This document shows positions 17,033-25,975 of a stretch of DNA of 64,000 nt, piece after piece. The stretch's first letter is position 1. Each line of letters opens with the position of its first letter. The stretch lies in NCBI RefSeq assembly GCF_016616235.1, contig NZ_CP067100.1, positions 5,639,001 through 5,703,000 of the forward strand. The letters are read 5' to 3'. The DNA comes from Bradyrhizobium diazoefficiens (GTDB lineage Bacteria; Pseudomonadota; Alphaproteobacteria; Rhizobiales; Xanthobacteraceae). Below the pieces are notes generated by a model that was not told the DNA's origin, made no database searches, and saw only the letters and a list, made by a program, of their open reading frames with translations. The position numbers and the translations under genes were made by a program.

Positions 17033-17409
17033 TTTTGCTCTCCGCCTTCGGGCGGCGGACGCTTCGTGCGCGGCGGCCGCGGCGCCGCGCCAACCTGTTG
17101 CGTGCCCGGATTCGCCGACATCTGGCTCAGCATCGACTTGATCTCACCGAGCTGGCCTTCGATCGACTGAAGCCGCTCGGCGATACCGGTCATCTGCTCG
17201 CGGCTCGGCAGGTTCATGGAGAGCAGGTACTTCTCCATGAGATCGCCGAATTGCTTCTGAGCACCTGCAGCGACGCCGCCGGCGCGGTTCATGGCCTGCG
17301 AGAACTCAGGCGTCTCCATGGCCTTGGTGGCGAAGGCGTTGAACCCCTTCTCCATCTCGCCAACCATCTTCTGCCACAAGGCGACCGGATCGGTGATCTT
17401 GTCGGTCAT
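17029..17409 (-). CDS. Short PhaE/PhaR-like PHA synthase subunit
   Basis: This 126-residue helical protein ends in a charged proline-rich tail. The segment MNLPSREQMTGIAERLQSIEGQLGEIKSMLS is the characteristic end of the PHA synthase class III PhaE subunit (an LNLPTR-type motif followed by a coiled coil). Typical PhaE is far longer, so this is a reduced version in the size range of PhaR or below. The ATG at 17409 has GGGAGG upstream; the open frame to 17514 lacks similarity. It is coupled to phaC by a 4-nt overlap. The function is inferred from context and this motif. Confidence 0.8.
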   Translation of the reverse strand: MTDKITDPVALWQKMVGEMEKGFNAFATKAMETPEFSQAMNRAGGVAAGAQKQFGDLMEKYLLSMNLPSREQMTGIAERLQSIEGQLGEIKSMLSQMSANPGTQQVGAAPRPPRTKRPPPEGGEQK

Positions 17410-17455
17410 CAGCGTCCTCCCAATGTGGAAGGCTTTGCGCCCTTCTTTTCCCGCC

Positions 17456-17484
17456 ATACCACACCGTTGCGCAGTGCCGGTCAA
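17456..17484 (-). promoter_or_regulatory. Candidate promoter for the phaE-like/phaC/GNAT operon
   Basis: On the minus strand TTGACC (17484-17479) and TGGTAT (17461-17456) are separated by 17 nt, and lie about 50 nt upstream of the phaE-like ATG. The -35 is good and the -10 is weak, so this is only a plausible promoter in the 170-nt divergent gap. Confidence 0.35.
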
Positions 17485-17579
17485 CCGGCAAGCAGCGATC
17501 GCGGTGTCGCGCATACGGCTTCTTCGCGGAACGAAACCGTGCGATACAGCGCCGATCAGTAGCCCGAGGGAACACGCCC

Positions 17580-18500
17580 GTGAACGCCTCCGCCCACCAG
17601 CCGCCGCAGACCGTCCGTGCCAACGGCATCGACATCTGTTACGAGATTTTTGGCAACGACAATGCCGAGCCGCTGCTGCTGATCATGGGGCTCGGGGCGC
17701 AGATGATCCATTGGGATGATGGCTTCTGCGAGCAGCTCGCCGCGCACGGCTTCCGCGTGATCCGCTTCGACAATCGCGACATCGGCAAGTCGAGCCACCT
17801 CACCGGCGGCAAGCGCCTGACCCCGCTCGAGCTGCTGAAGCTGCGCTTCCTCAGGATTCCCGTCGCCGCGCCCTACAAGCTGATCGACATGGCCAGGGAC
17901 ACGGTCGGGCTGATGGACGCGCTCGGCATCAAATCGGCGCATCTGGTCGGGGCCTCCATGGGCGGCATGATCGCCCAGGAGGTGACGCTGTCGTTTCCCC
18001 AGCGCGTGCGCTCGCTGACCTCGATCATGTCGACCACGGGCAATCCGCGCGTGCCGCCGCCGACACGCGAGGCCGCCGCCATGCTGATGGCGCCGCCGCC
18101 GAAGAGCAAGGAGGAGTTCATCGTCCGCTACGGCGAGACTTGGAGGGTGCTCCGCGCCGGCTCGTTTCCGGAAGAGGAAGCGCTCGACCCCGGCCGTGCC
18201 GAGCGCGTGTTCGCGCGCGGGCTCAATCCGGCCGGCGTCGGCCGCCAGCTGCGCGCCGTGCTCGCCTCCGGCAGCCGCAGGGAGCGACTGCATGCGGTCA
18301 AGACACCGACGCTGGTGATCCACGGCACGGTCGATCCGCTGGTGCGCCCCGAAGGCGGCAAGGACACGGCGGAGTCCATTCCAGGAGCAAAGCTGTTGAT
18401 GATCGAAGGCATGGGTCACGCCTTGCCGAGGCGGTTCTGGCCGCAGATCATCGACGCCATCGCCAAGCACGCCCATGGCGCGGCGGCGCAGGCAGCTTAA
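17580..18500 (+). CDS. Alpha/beta fold hydrolase
   Basis: This 306-residue protein has the canonical fold: an N-terminal LLLIMGLGAQMIHW strand, RFDNRDIGKSS, the nucleophile elbow GASMGG near residue 120, and a late GMGHALPRRFW with the catalytic histidine. It resembles the group annotated as 3-oxoadipate enol-lactonase-like or esterase, but no pathway partner supports a precise function. The start is a GTG at 17580, as no in-frame ATG precedes the conserved region. It is divergent from the PHA synthase operon and its last 4 bases overlap the convergent methyltransferase gene. Confidence 0.87.
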   Translation: MNASAHQPPQTVRANGIDICYEIFGNDNAEPLLLIMGLGAQMIHWDDGFCEQLAAHGFRVIRFDNRDIGKSSHLTGGKRLTPLELLKLRFLRIPVAAPYKLIDMARDTVGLMDALGIKSAHLVGASMGGMIAQEVTLSFPQRVRSLTSIMSTTGNPRVPPPTREAAAMLMAPPPKSKEEFIVRYGETWRVLRAGSFPEEEALDPGRAERVFARGLNPAGVGRQLRAVLASGSRRERLHAVKTPTLVIHGTVDPLVRPEGGKDTAESIPGAKLLMIEGMGHALPRRFWPQIIDAIAKHAHGAAAQAA

Positions 18501-19171
18501 GCTTTCCTCGCGATCCAGATCACGTGGCGCGCGCCGCCGCCTCGGCCGGTAGCACGGACAGCGACTTCGTTGACATCGAACCCGGCGCGCCCAAGTCGCT
18601 TGGTGAATGCAGGGTTAGGTCCGGATGACCAGACAGCGAGCACACCGCCCGATCGCAGCGCCGTCTTCGCTGCCGTCAACCCGCTCGCATTGTAGAGCGC
18701 GTCGTTGCCCTTTCTGGTCAGCCCCTCCGGCCCGTTGTCGACGTCGAGGAGAATCGCGTCAAAGGCCGAGCGCTGCGTGCGGATGATTTCGCCAACGTCG
18801 GTTTCCCTGATTTTCACCCTGACATCATCGAGACTATCTCCGAAGACCTCTGCCATCGGGCCGCGCGCCCAGGCGACCACCGCAGGCACCAGTTCGGCGA
18901 CCACCACCTTCGCCTTGCTTCCCAGCACGGCGAGCGCCGCACGCAGCGTAAACCCCATGCCGAGGCCGCCGATGAGGATGACAGGCTTGGCGACCTTCTC
19001 GATTTGCTTCGCTGCAAGCGTCGCGAGCGCGGCTTCGGAGCCTGACAGGCGGTTGTTCATCAGCTCATTGGTGCCGAGCTTGATCGAGAACTCCTTGCCC
19101 CGCCGCATCAGGCGGAGCTCTTCATCGGAACCGGGGATTTTGGCGGTGTCGATCTTTTCCCAGGGAATCAT
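18497..19171 (-). CDS. Spermidine-synthase-like SAM-dependent methyltransferase fold protein
   Basis: This 224-residue Rossmann-like protein has the nucleotide loop LIGGLGMGFTLRAAL near residue 68, the acidic strand end VVVAELVPAVVAWA and DAILLDVDNGPEGL near residue 140. This pattern is shared by spermidine synthases and small SAM methyltransferases. No N-terminal beta domain of a true spermidine synthase is evident beyond a short segment, so the reaction is uncertain. It lies 29 nt downstream of the CYP102 gene on the same strand and may be cotranscribed with it. Confidence 0.8.
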   Translation of the reverse strand: MIPWEKIDTAKIPGSDEELRLMRRGKEFSIKLGTNELMNNRLSGSEAALATLAAKQIEKVAKPVILIGGLGMGFTLRAALAVLGSKAKVVVAELVPAVVAWARGPMAEVFGDSLDDVRVKIRETDVGEIIRTQRSAFDAILLDVDNGPEGLTRKGNDALYNASGLTAAKTALRSGGVLAVWSSGPNPAFTKRLGRAGFDVNEVAVRATGRGGGARHVIWIARKA

Positions 19172-19200
19172 GCGAGAGGTTTAGCACGATCGGACGAACA

Positions 19201-22200
19201 TCACCCTCCCGCCCAGACATCCAGCACATACCGGTTCTTTGCGCCCATCTCCTCGATCCAGCGCGCCGCCGTGGCGGCATCGCTGCCGCTCTTCTCGCAA
19301 TGGATCGCAACCAGCGCCGCCTTCACGTCGGGCTCCATCTTGCCGCCGTCGCCGCAGACATAGATGATCGCGCCCTGCTCGATCATCAGCCAGACCTTGT
19401 CCTTCTGCGCACCGAGCATGTGCTGCACATAAGTCTTCGGTCCGTCCGCGCGCGAGAACGCCGTGAACAGCTCGGTAATGCCGTCGGCCGCCAGCGCGTT
19501 TAGCTCCTCCGCATAGAGAAAATCCTGGTCGGGATGACGGCAGCCGAAGAACAGCATGGCCGGGCCGAGCGCGGCACCTTTCGCCTTGCGCGCGGCGCGC
19601 TCCTGGAGGAAGCCGCGGAACGGCGCAAGGCCCGTGCCGGGGCCGATCATGATGATCGGCACGGATGAATCATCCGGCAGCCGGAAGCCGGCCTTGGTCT
19701 CGCGCACGGTGGCGTAGATCGCATCGCCGGCGCGACGGTTGGCAAGATAGTTCGAGCAGATGCCCTTGTAGACGCCGCGGCCCGAAGCGGCCGGCCCTTC
19801 GACCACGCCGACGGTGACGCTACAACGCGCCGGGTCGACTGATGGCGAGGACGAAATCGAGTAATAACGTGGCGCCAGCAGCGAGAGCATTTCCAGATAA
19901 ACGTGGAACGGCAATTCGCAGGCCGGATATTCGAGCAGCAGGTCGAACACCGATTTGCGCTTCGCCAAGATCTCGGTCCGGTAGCGCTCGAGCGTTTCAG
20001 GCTCTTCGCCAACACAGGCGAGCAGCTTCGGCTTTGTCACGGGGCACCGGGTGTGCTCGGCGATGATCTGGATCTGCTTGCGCGTCGCCACCTGCTGCAG
20101 TTCGACGAACTCGCTGAGGAGGCGTCCAACCGACACGGCTTCGCCGACCGGCAATTGGGCGCGGCGGCCCTCGGCGACCTGAAGCCTGATCTGGTCGGCC
20201 GGCAGGAAGCCGAAGCGGCGGGCTACCGAATCCACCAGGGCCGGATCGTTGCGCGGGACAACGCTTAAGTGATCGCCGACGCGGTAGGTGATGTTGGACG
20301 GCAGTTGCACCTCGATATGGCGCGTCGAGCGCTCCGAGGGATTGGACCCACTCTTGTTCTGAAGCTCGTCATTGACCAGCACCTTCATCGCCACCGCGCC
20401 GCCCTGGGCGACGACGGTGTTGACGGCGGTTACCGCGACCGGCTCGATCGCGTAGAGCGGATCGTCCTCGGCGGTGCGGGTGAAATTCCAGTCGATGCCG
20501 AATTCCTTGGTCGCGACCTGGGCCGCCGCCGGGAACCATTTCTGGAACTGGCCGTCGAGATCGCTGCGCGCATCGCCCTCGCCACGCGGATAGACCGCGC
20601 GGGCGCCATGCCCGGACAATTGCTCGTCGATGAAACGCGGCACCGATTGATAGGTCGCCGCCCAATCGCTGTTACCGCAGCCGAACACGGCATAGCGTAC
20701 GCCGGCGAAGGCATCCTTCGGCAGGTCGTCGCCGAGCCATTTGACGAACTGCGTCGCATTGTCAGGCGGCGCGCCGTTATAGGAGGCACAGATGATCAGC
20801 ACGCCGCCCTCCTGCGGCAGCTTGCCGACGTAGTCGTCCAGCGGGCCGAGATGCACGGCAAAGCCGTTGATCTCGGCACGATCGGCCATGCGCGTCGCGA
20901 GTTCCTCGGCGGTGCCGAGGTTGGAGCCGTACAGCACCAGCATCGGCGTGTTGTGGCCGGGACGCGCCGTCGGCTGACGCGGCGCCTTCGGCACCGATGC
21001 TGTTGCGGCAATCGGCCCGCCATAGGCGCCGCGCTCGGGGTCGGCCCGCGGCCGCACCTTGATCTTGAAGCCCTCAGGCTTCATCGTCAGCGTCTCCTTC
21101 AGATGCATCTGATAGCGCTGGTGGTCGATCAGCTTGAAGCGCTGGAGGATCATGCCGAGCGCGAGCGCCGCCTCGTGCATGGCAAAGCCGCGGCCGATGC
21201 AGGCGCGCTGGCCATTGCCGAACGGTTTCCAGGCATTGACCGGCCGTTTTGCTTCCGCCTCGCGGCTGAAGTTCTCGGGATCGAAGGCATCGGGGTTCGG
21301 ACCCCAGACCGAGGGATCGCGGTGCAGCGCCGTCACCAGGATGGTGGTGAACGTGCCCTTCCGGAGCTTGTACTTGCCGCGGCCGATGGTCTCGTCATTG
21401 AGCGGCGAGATGCCATAGGCCGGCGCCGGCGGCCACAGCCGCAGCGCCTCTTTCAGGATCTGCGTGATGTAGGTGAGCTGCGTCACCTGCTGGTAGGTCG
21501 GCTTCGCATTGAGGTCAGGGCCGAGAACGCGATCGACCTCGTCATAGGCCTTCTTGAGCATGTCGGGGTGCTTGAGCAGCGCATAGATCGTGCACGACAG
21601 CAGGCCGCTGGTGGTCTCGTGGCCCGCGATCAAAAACGTGTTGATCTGATAGCGGATGTTGACGTCGTCGAGCTGCTCGCCGGTCGAGCGGTCGACACCG
21701 GTCATCATCGCCGCGAGCATGTCCTTCTTGTCGTCGGTTCCCTCCGCACTCTTGCGGCGTTCGGCGATGATCTCGTCGACCATCTTGTTCATGAATGCGA
21801 CGTCTTCAGTGAGCGTCTTGCGGCGCTTCTGCATCCAGAGCTGCTCGAACGGCAGGCCGCGCGTCATCATGATGGTTTCGAGCGAGCGCACCAGCGATTC
21901 GACAAAGGGATGGTAGTCACCCCGGTAGAACGAATTGAAACGGTAGTCGAAGCCGCACAGGCCGATCGTATCCAGCGTCAGTGCGGTCATGTCGTGGACG
22001 ACGTCGATCTCGTCGTCGGCGTTGAGCCGCTCCCATTTCTGCACGAGCTGCTCGGCAATATCGACCATGCTCGGGTGATAGGATTGCATCGCGCGGTTGC
22101 CGAACGGCTGGAGCAGGATGTTGTGCGCCTTGCTCCAGTTTGGCTCCCTGGTGTCTGCCGTGAACAGGCCGTCGCCGCCGACCGCGCGCACACGCCGCAG

Positions 22201-22437
22201 CGCGCCGCGCACCGTCTTGTCGAAACGCTTCTCGTCCGAGAGCTCGTCGACGAGATCGTGGCCGGAGACGACGACGATCGGCGAGCCCATCATGTCGAGC
22301 CAGAAGATCGGGCCGAGCTCCTTGGCAAGCCGTGTCAGGTGCTGCACCGGTGCGGCCGAATCCAGCGACAGCATGTTGCCGACCACCGGCCTGGCCGGCG
22401 GCTGCGGAATCGGGTCCAGACGGTTCTTGGATGACAT
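19201..22437 (-). CDS. Self-sufficient cytochrome P450/NADPH-P450 reductase (CYP102 type)
   Basis: This 1078-residue fusion resembles P450 BM3. The P450 domain (about 1-465) has the oxygen-activation helix AGHETTS (271-277), EALR in the K helix and the heme loop FGNGQRACIGR with the cysteine ligand near 413. GDGLFTA at 89-95 places a phenylalanine where BM3 has Phe87. The flavodoxin domain starts near 498 (LVLYGSNLGTAEELA). FAD/NADPH domains follow, with RYYSISSSP and GPGTGLAPFRGFLQER, and the C-terminus RYVLDVWAGG keeps the terminal tryptophan. CYP102 enzymes hydroxylate or epoxidise fatty acids. The start at 22437 fits the family; the longer frame runs through a repeat element. Confidence 0.95.
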   Translation of the reverse strand: MSSKNRLDPIPQPPARPVVGNMLSLDSAAPVQHLTRLAKELGPIFWLDMMGSPIVVVSGHDLVDELSDEKRFDKTVRGALRRVRAVGGDGLFTADTREPNWSKAHNILLQPFGNRAMQSYHPSMVDIAEQLVQKWERLNADDEIDVVHDMTALTLDTIGLCGFDYRFNSFYRGDYHPFVESLVRSLETIMMTRGLPFEQLWMQKRRKTLTEDVAFMNKMVDEIIAERRKSAEGTDDKKDMLAAMMTGVDRSTGEQLDDVNIRYQINTFLIAGHETTSGLLSCTIYALLKHPDMLKKAYDEVDRVLGPDLNAKPTYQQVTQLTYITQILKEALRLWPPAPAYGISPLNDETIGRGKYKLRKGTFTTILVTALHRDPSVWGPNPDAFDPENFSREAEAKRPVNAWKPFGNGQRACIGRGFAMHEAALALGMILQRFKLIDHQRYQMHLKETLTMKPEGFKIKVRPRADPERGAYGGPIAATASVPKAPRQPTARPGHNTPMLVLYGSNLGTAEELATRMADRAEINGFAVHLGPLDDYVGKLPQEGGVLIICASYNGAPPDNATQFVKWLGDDLPKDAFAGVRYAVFGCGNSDWAATYQSVPRFIDEQLSGHGARAVYPRGEGDARSDLDGQFQKWFPAAAQVATKEFGIDWNFTRTAEDDPLYAIEPVAVTAVNTVVAQGGAVAMKVLVNDELQNKSGSNPSERSTRHIEVQLPSNITYRVGDHLSVVPRNDPALVDSVARRFGFLPADQIRLQVAEGRRAQLPVGEAVSVGRLLSEFVELQQVATRKQIQIIAEHTRCPVTKPKLLACVGEEPETLERYRTEILAKRKSVFDLLLEYPACELPFHVYLEMLSLLAPRYYSISSSPSVDPARCSVTVGVVEGPAASGRGVYKGICSNYLANRRAGDAIYATVRETKAGFRLPDDSSVPIIMIGPGTGLAPFRGFLQERAARKAKGAALGPAMLFFGCRHPDQDFLYAEELNALAADGITELFTAFSRADGPKTYVQHMLGAQKDKVWLMIEQGAIIYVCGDGGKMEPDVKAALVAIHCEKSGSDAATAARWIEEMGAKNRYVLDVWAGG

Positions 22438-22470
22438 TAAGTGCGCCTCCCCCTGCCTCAGTATCAACAT

Positions 22471-22558
22471 CGTCATTGGGAGCGAAGCGAGGCAATCCAG
22501 AAATGCATCCGCGGTGACAGATCTGGATTGGTTCGTCGCTTCGCGCCCCGCAATGACG
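22471..22558. repeat. 88-bp palindromic repeat, CGTCATTGCGAGCGAAGC class (copy 1)
   Basis: The ends CGTCATTG and CAATGACG are perfect complements. The inner parts AGCGAAGCGA...GGATTGGTTCGTCGCTTCG continue an imperfect long stem. A second copy at 59663-59748 is about 85% identical. This copy separates the epoxide hydrolase gene from the CYP102 gene, so it would lie in the 5' region of the CYP102 message. Confidence 0.85.
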
Positions 22559-22573
22559 AGCTTCAATGACGAA

Positions 22574-23572
22574 TTAGCCAAACCGCCTTCTACGCCATTC
22601 GATCAGCTTGGCGCTGACCTCGTCCGGCTTCTCCTGCTGCGTCCAATGGCCGCTGTCGCGGACCAGATATTTCTCCAGATCGGGGATCAGCTTGTCCATG
22701 CCATCGGCGGAAGACGGCGGCAGCACCGCGTCGTTCTCGGCCATGATCATCAGCGAGGGCACCCGCACGGTGTGATCGAGGCCTTCCGAGCGCGTCCAGT
22801 TGCGCGACATGTTGCGGTACCAATTGATACCGCCGGTGAAGCCGGTCCTTGTAAAGGTGTCGACGAACACCTTCTTCTCTTCCGGCGACAGGATCGGCGT
22901 ACGCGGATCGTGCTTCGCATCATAGCCGGCGATCATCTGCGGAAACGCCAGATTGAGCCGCGGCGAGGCGCCGACACCGGCAACAACCTCCTCCGGCGGC
23001 GCGTCGGCCGCGCGCGGCACCGGCTTGCGCATGAAAGCGTCAAATGTCTGCTCGACACGGCTGCCGAAAATCCTGTCGGGCTCGCGCGCCGGATCCTGGA
23101 ACTGCACGATATACATCTGATCGCCGAAGCGCGCGCGCAACAGCTCGATCGGATCGGCCCAGGCGCGATTGGTATGGGGCGTGTTGATGCCGACCACGCC
23201 GGCGACGCGGTCGATGTGCCGCAGCGGCATCTGCCAGACGACGAAGCCGCCCCAATCGTGACCGACGAAGATGGCCTTGTCGATCTCCAGATGATCGAGC
23301 AGCCCGACGAGGTCGCCGGTCAGATTTTCGATGTCGTAGGCCTCGACCGGCTCGGGCCGGTCGGTCGCACCATAGCCGCGCTGGTCTGGCGCGATTACGC
23401 GGATGCCGGCCTCGCTCAGCGCCTTGATCTGGTGGCGCCAGGAGAACGCGAACTCGGGCCAGCCGTGGCACAGCACGATCGGCGGGGTGTCCGTGGCCGG
23501 ACCTGCCTCGTAATAGCCCATGCGGATTCCGTTCGTCTGGACGAACTTGAGCGGCGGCATTTCAATCATCAT
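22574..23572 (-). CDS. Epoxide hydrolase family alpha/beta hydrolase
   Basis: This 332-residue soluble epoxide hydrolase-like protein has the oxyanion motif HGWP at 36-39, PDQRGYGATDRP near 62-73, the nucleophile aspartate in GHDWGG (about residue 106) and a late histidine in DSGHWTQQEKP. An aspartate nucleophile followed by tryptophan is typical of epoxide hydrolases, which open epoxides to vicinal diols. It lies 5 nt downstream of the WS/DGAT gene and upstream of a CYP102 enzyme of a type able to epoxidise unsaturated fatty acids, so a fatty epoxide is a reasonable substrate guess. Confidence 0.88.
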   Translation of the reverse strand: MMIEMPPLKFVQTNGIRMGYYEAGPATDTPPIVLCHGWPEFAFSWRHQIKALSEAGIRVIAPDQRGYGATDRPEPVEAYDIENLTGDLVGLLDHLEIDKAIFVGHDWGGFVVWQMPLRHIDRVAGVVGINTPHTNRAWADPIELLRARFGDQMYIVQFQDPAREPDRIFGSRVEQTFDAFMRKPVPRAADAPPEEVVAGVGASPRLNLAFPQMIAGYDAKHDPRTPILSPEEKKVFVDTFTRTGFTGGINWYRNMSRNWTRSEGLDHTVRVPSLMIMAENDAVLPPSSADGMDKLIPDLEKYLVRDSGHWTQQEKPDEVSAKLIEWRRRRFG

Positions 23573-23577
23573 GACTC

Positions 23578-25128
23578 CTATTCAGCGGCGCCCTTGATGT
23601 TGGCCGCCGGCGGCGCGTAGGCCGCCTCCAGCGCGGCGAACTCCTCCGGCAGCATGTCGCACATCACCTGCACATGCGGGATGATGTTGGCGCCGACGAT
23701 GAAGCCGAAATCGAGCTGGTCGCGATAGCTCTGCACGGTGATGTTGAGCGCCTGCCCGTGCGTCGCGATCGACACCGGGAAGATGTGCAAGAGCTCGGCG
23801 CCGGCGGCATAGAGCGTCTGCCGCGGCCCCGGCACGTTGGACACCGTGATGTTGGCAGCCGGCGGCAGCACATCCGACAGGTTGGAACGGCTGTAGAGCA
23901 GCGCCAGGATCTGCACCATGATCGGCGCGCCCAGCATCGAGATGTTGGAGACCTGCGGCATCAGCGCGCGCAGCGGGTGCGACATCTCCTTGGACTTGGT
24001 CGATTGCGCGATGATCGCTTCCAGCCGCGCCTTGGGATCGTCGATGTTGGTCGCGATCGCGCAGATCATGCCGAACACCTGGTTGTTGGCCTCGGTGTTG
24101 CCCTCCTCGCGCAGCGAGATCGGCACGGCGGCGGTCAAGGATTTCGCCGGCAGCGTGCCGTATTGCAGGAGGTAGCGCCGGACCACGCCGGAGGCGAGCG
24201 CCAGCACGACGTCGTTGAGCTTGCCACCGGCCTGCTTGGCCAGCGCCTTGGATCGTGACAGCGAGATCGACACGCCGGCGAAGCTCCGCTCCGAGGAAAT
24301 CGTCTTGTTGAGCATGGTCGGCGGCGACACCATGCTGGCGAGGCTCTCGCGCGACTTGGGATCGGCGACCTTGCCGAGCACCTCGGAGACGCTCTTGAGC
24401 ACGGTCGGGATGTTGCCGGCGAAGCGCACTGCGCTTTCGATCTGGTACATCGCATTGTCGAACAGGATCGAGCCGATGTCGCTTTTTCCCGTACGCGGCA
24501 GTTGCAGATTCTTCGCCGCGGCCGACGCGTCGAGAGGTTGGGTGAACAGCTGCTGATAGGAATCGAGCAGGTTCGCCGCGATGTCGCGCGGCTCCTGTCC
24601 GGGCTTCGACTCGCCCGTCGGCGGGTCGACCTGCCGCGGGATCGGCGAGATGTCGTAGATCATGTTGGTCAAGGCCGCTCCGGCGCCACCGTCGATCGCG
24701 GCATGGTGCATCTTGGAGTAAAGCCCGACCTCGTTGTCCTTCATGCCCTCGAACACATAGAACTCCCAGAGCGGGCGGGCGCGGTTCAGGAGCTTGGCAT
24801 GCATCCAGCCGACGATCCGTTCGAGCGTGGCGCGGTCGCGCGGCTGCGGCAGGCTGGCGCGGAAGATGTGGCGGTCGATGTCGAACTGGTCGTCCTCGAC
24901 CCAGGAGGGATGGTCGATGTCGAGTGGCGTCTTCTCCAGGCGTGCTTTCAGGATCGGCGCGATGTGCAGGCGCGAGACGATCATCGCCTTGAAGTCTTCG
25001 AAGAAGTCACCCTTGTAGTCGTCGGGCAGGCGAAAGATCGCCATGCTCCCGACATGCATCGGCATTTCAGGCGTTTCCAGATAGAGAAACGATGCGTCCA
25101 GCGACGACAGCTTCTTCCCGTCAGCCAT
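23578..25128 (-). CDS. Wax ester synthase/diacylglycerol acyltransferase (WS/DGAT)
   Basis: This 516-residue acyltransferase carries the catalytic motif HHAAIDG at 141-147 (HHxxxDG) and the PLW motif (RARPLWEFYVFEG) near 116-128. The C-terminal NISMLGAPIMV and NVPGPRQTLY segments of the family are also present. WS/DGAT enzymes esterify fatty alcohols or diacylglycerol with acyl-CoA, making storage wax esters or triacylglycerol at the membrane. The ATG at 25128 was chosen because MADGKKLSSLDASFLYLE is the family start and a GGAGG-like site precedes it. It is followed 5 nt later by the epoxide hydrolase gene. Confidence 0.93.
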   Translation of the reverse strand: MADGKKLSSLDASFLYLETPEMPMHVGSMAIFRLPDDYKGDFFEDFKAMIVSRLHIAPILKARLEKTPLDIDHPSWVEDDQFDIDRHIFRASLPQPRDRATLERIVGWMHAKLLNRARPLWEFYVFEGMKDNEVGLYSKMHHAAIDGGAGAALTNMIYDISPIPRQVDPPTGESKPGQEPRDIAANLLDSYQQLFTQPLDASAAAKNLQLPRTGKSDIGSILFDNAMYQIESAVRFAGNIPTVLKSVSEVLGKVADPKSRESLASMVSPPTMLNKTISSERSFAGVSISLSRSKALAKQAGGKLNDVVLALASGVVRRYLLQYGTLPAKSLTAAVPISLREEGNTEANNQVFGMICAIATNIDDPKARLEAIIAQSTKSKEMSHPLRALMPQVSNISMLGAPIMVQILALLYSRSNLSDVLPPAANITVSNVPGPRQTLYAAGAELLHIFPVSIATHGQALNITVQSYRDQLDFGFIVGANIIPHVQVMCDMLPEEFAALEAAYAPPAANIKGAAE

Positions 25129-25174
25129 GATTCCCTCCGAATTCTTGACGGGCGCCCTTGGGCAGCGCTTCTCG

Positions 25175-25975
25175 TCAGGCCGATACTGCCTGTTCCGGCG
25201 GGGCATATGCAATGGCAAACGGGCCTGCCCGGTCAAATGGCCAGAATTCCCCCTCCGGTTGTGCCAGCCGGTCCGCCACGGCCCATAGTGCGGCGGGGTT
25301 CACTCCGAGGCCGACATGGCTCGCAAGGTGCACCTCGATGTTCTCGGCGCGGTCGGAGGGACGCAACAAGCAGGTTCGCCAGTTCACGATGCCGTCGCTG
25401 CGCGAATAGATCGAGTTCGTCGGCACCGGCAGGTCGCCCGCGATCGCATTGCTCTGATCGGCGTAGTCCTCGACTCGCTCGCCGGACAGCGCCTCGTAGA
25501 GCCGGGTGGCGTGGGTGGCCCGTACGTCGTTGGCAAAGGGACTGCCGAGCGTGACGACGTAGCGGACCATCTCGGGCGCCCACAGCGCGAGATCGCGGGC
25601 ATAGACGCCGCCCAGGCTCCATCCGACTAGGCTGACCTTGCGCTTCGTCGCGGCATGGATTTCGGCGAGACGAGCGCGCAGCGAATCCCGCATCCGCGTC
25701 AGGCCGCCGAGATTGCGCCCCATCCGCCAGGCATGTGCCTCATAGCCGAGCTCGCTGAGATAGCGCCGCATCGGTACCATCGAGAGATCGCTGGCGAGAA
25801 AGCCCGGCAGCGCCAGCACCGGGTGGCCGTCGCCCCTTGGCGCGCGCATCAGGACGGGCGACAGTAACAGGCTCGCATTCAATTCGAACAGCCCGCGGGC
25901 TTCGGCCAGCAACAGGCCAAGGCTCGGCGGACGAAGCCGGTCTGTCTCCAGCATCCCGTTCCGCTCGGGCGACAC
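25175..25975 (-). CDS. Alpha/beta hydrolase (lipase-like), paralogue of the 12.2-kb gene
   Basis: This hydrolase of up to 266 residues has GDGHPVLALPGFLASD near residue 50, the nucleophile elbow GWSLGG near 120, TLGSPFANDVRATHATRLYE and a late SHVGLGVNPAALWAVADRLAQPEG. Every one of these blocks has a close match in the hydrolase at 12227-12997. The GTG start at 25975 overlaps the preceding stop by one base (TAGTG); an internal ATG 21 nt later is the alternative. It sits inside the lipid cluster, so a lipid ester is a likely but unproven substrate. Confidence 0.85.
   Translation of the reverse strand: MSPERNGMLETDRLRPPSLGLLLAEARGLFELNASLLLSPVLMRAPRGDGHPVLALPGFLASDLSMVPMRRYLSELGYEAHAWRMGRNLGGLTRMRDSLRARLAEIHAATKRKVSLVGWSLGGVYARDLALWAPEMVRYVVTLGSPFANDVRATHATRLYEALSGERVEDYADQSNAIAGDLPVPTNSIYSRSDGIVNWRTCLLRPSDRAENIEVHLASHVGLGVNPAALWAVADRLAQPEGEFWPFDRAGPFAIAYAPPEQAVSA

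Noticed and set aside
20269..22434. A 721-codon open frame on the plus strand antisense to the CYP102 gene
   Set aside because: It has no recognisable domain, is rich in Arg, His and Ala, and arises from GC-rich third positions of the P450 gene on the other strand. The CYP102 protein on the minus strand has all motifs.
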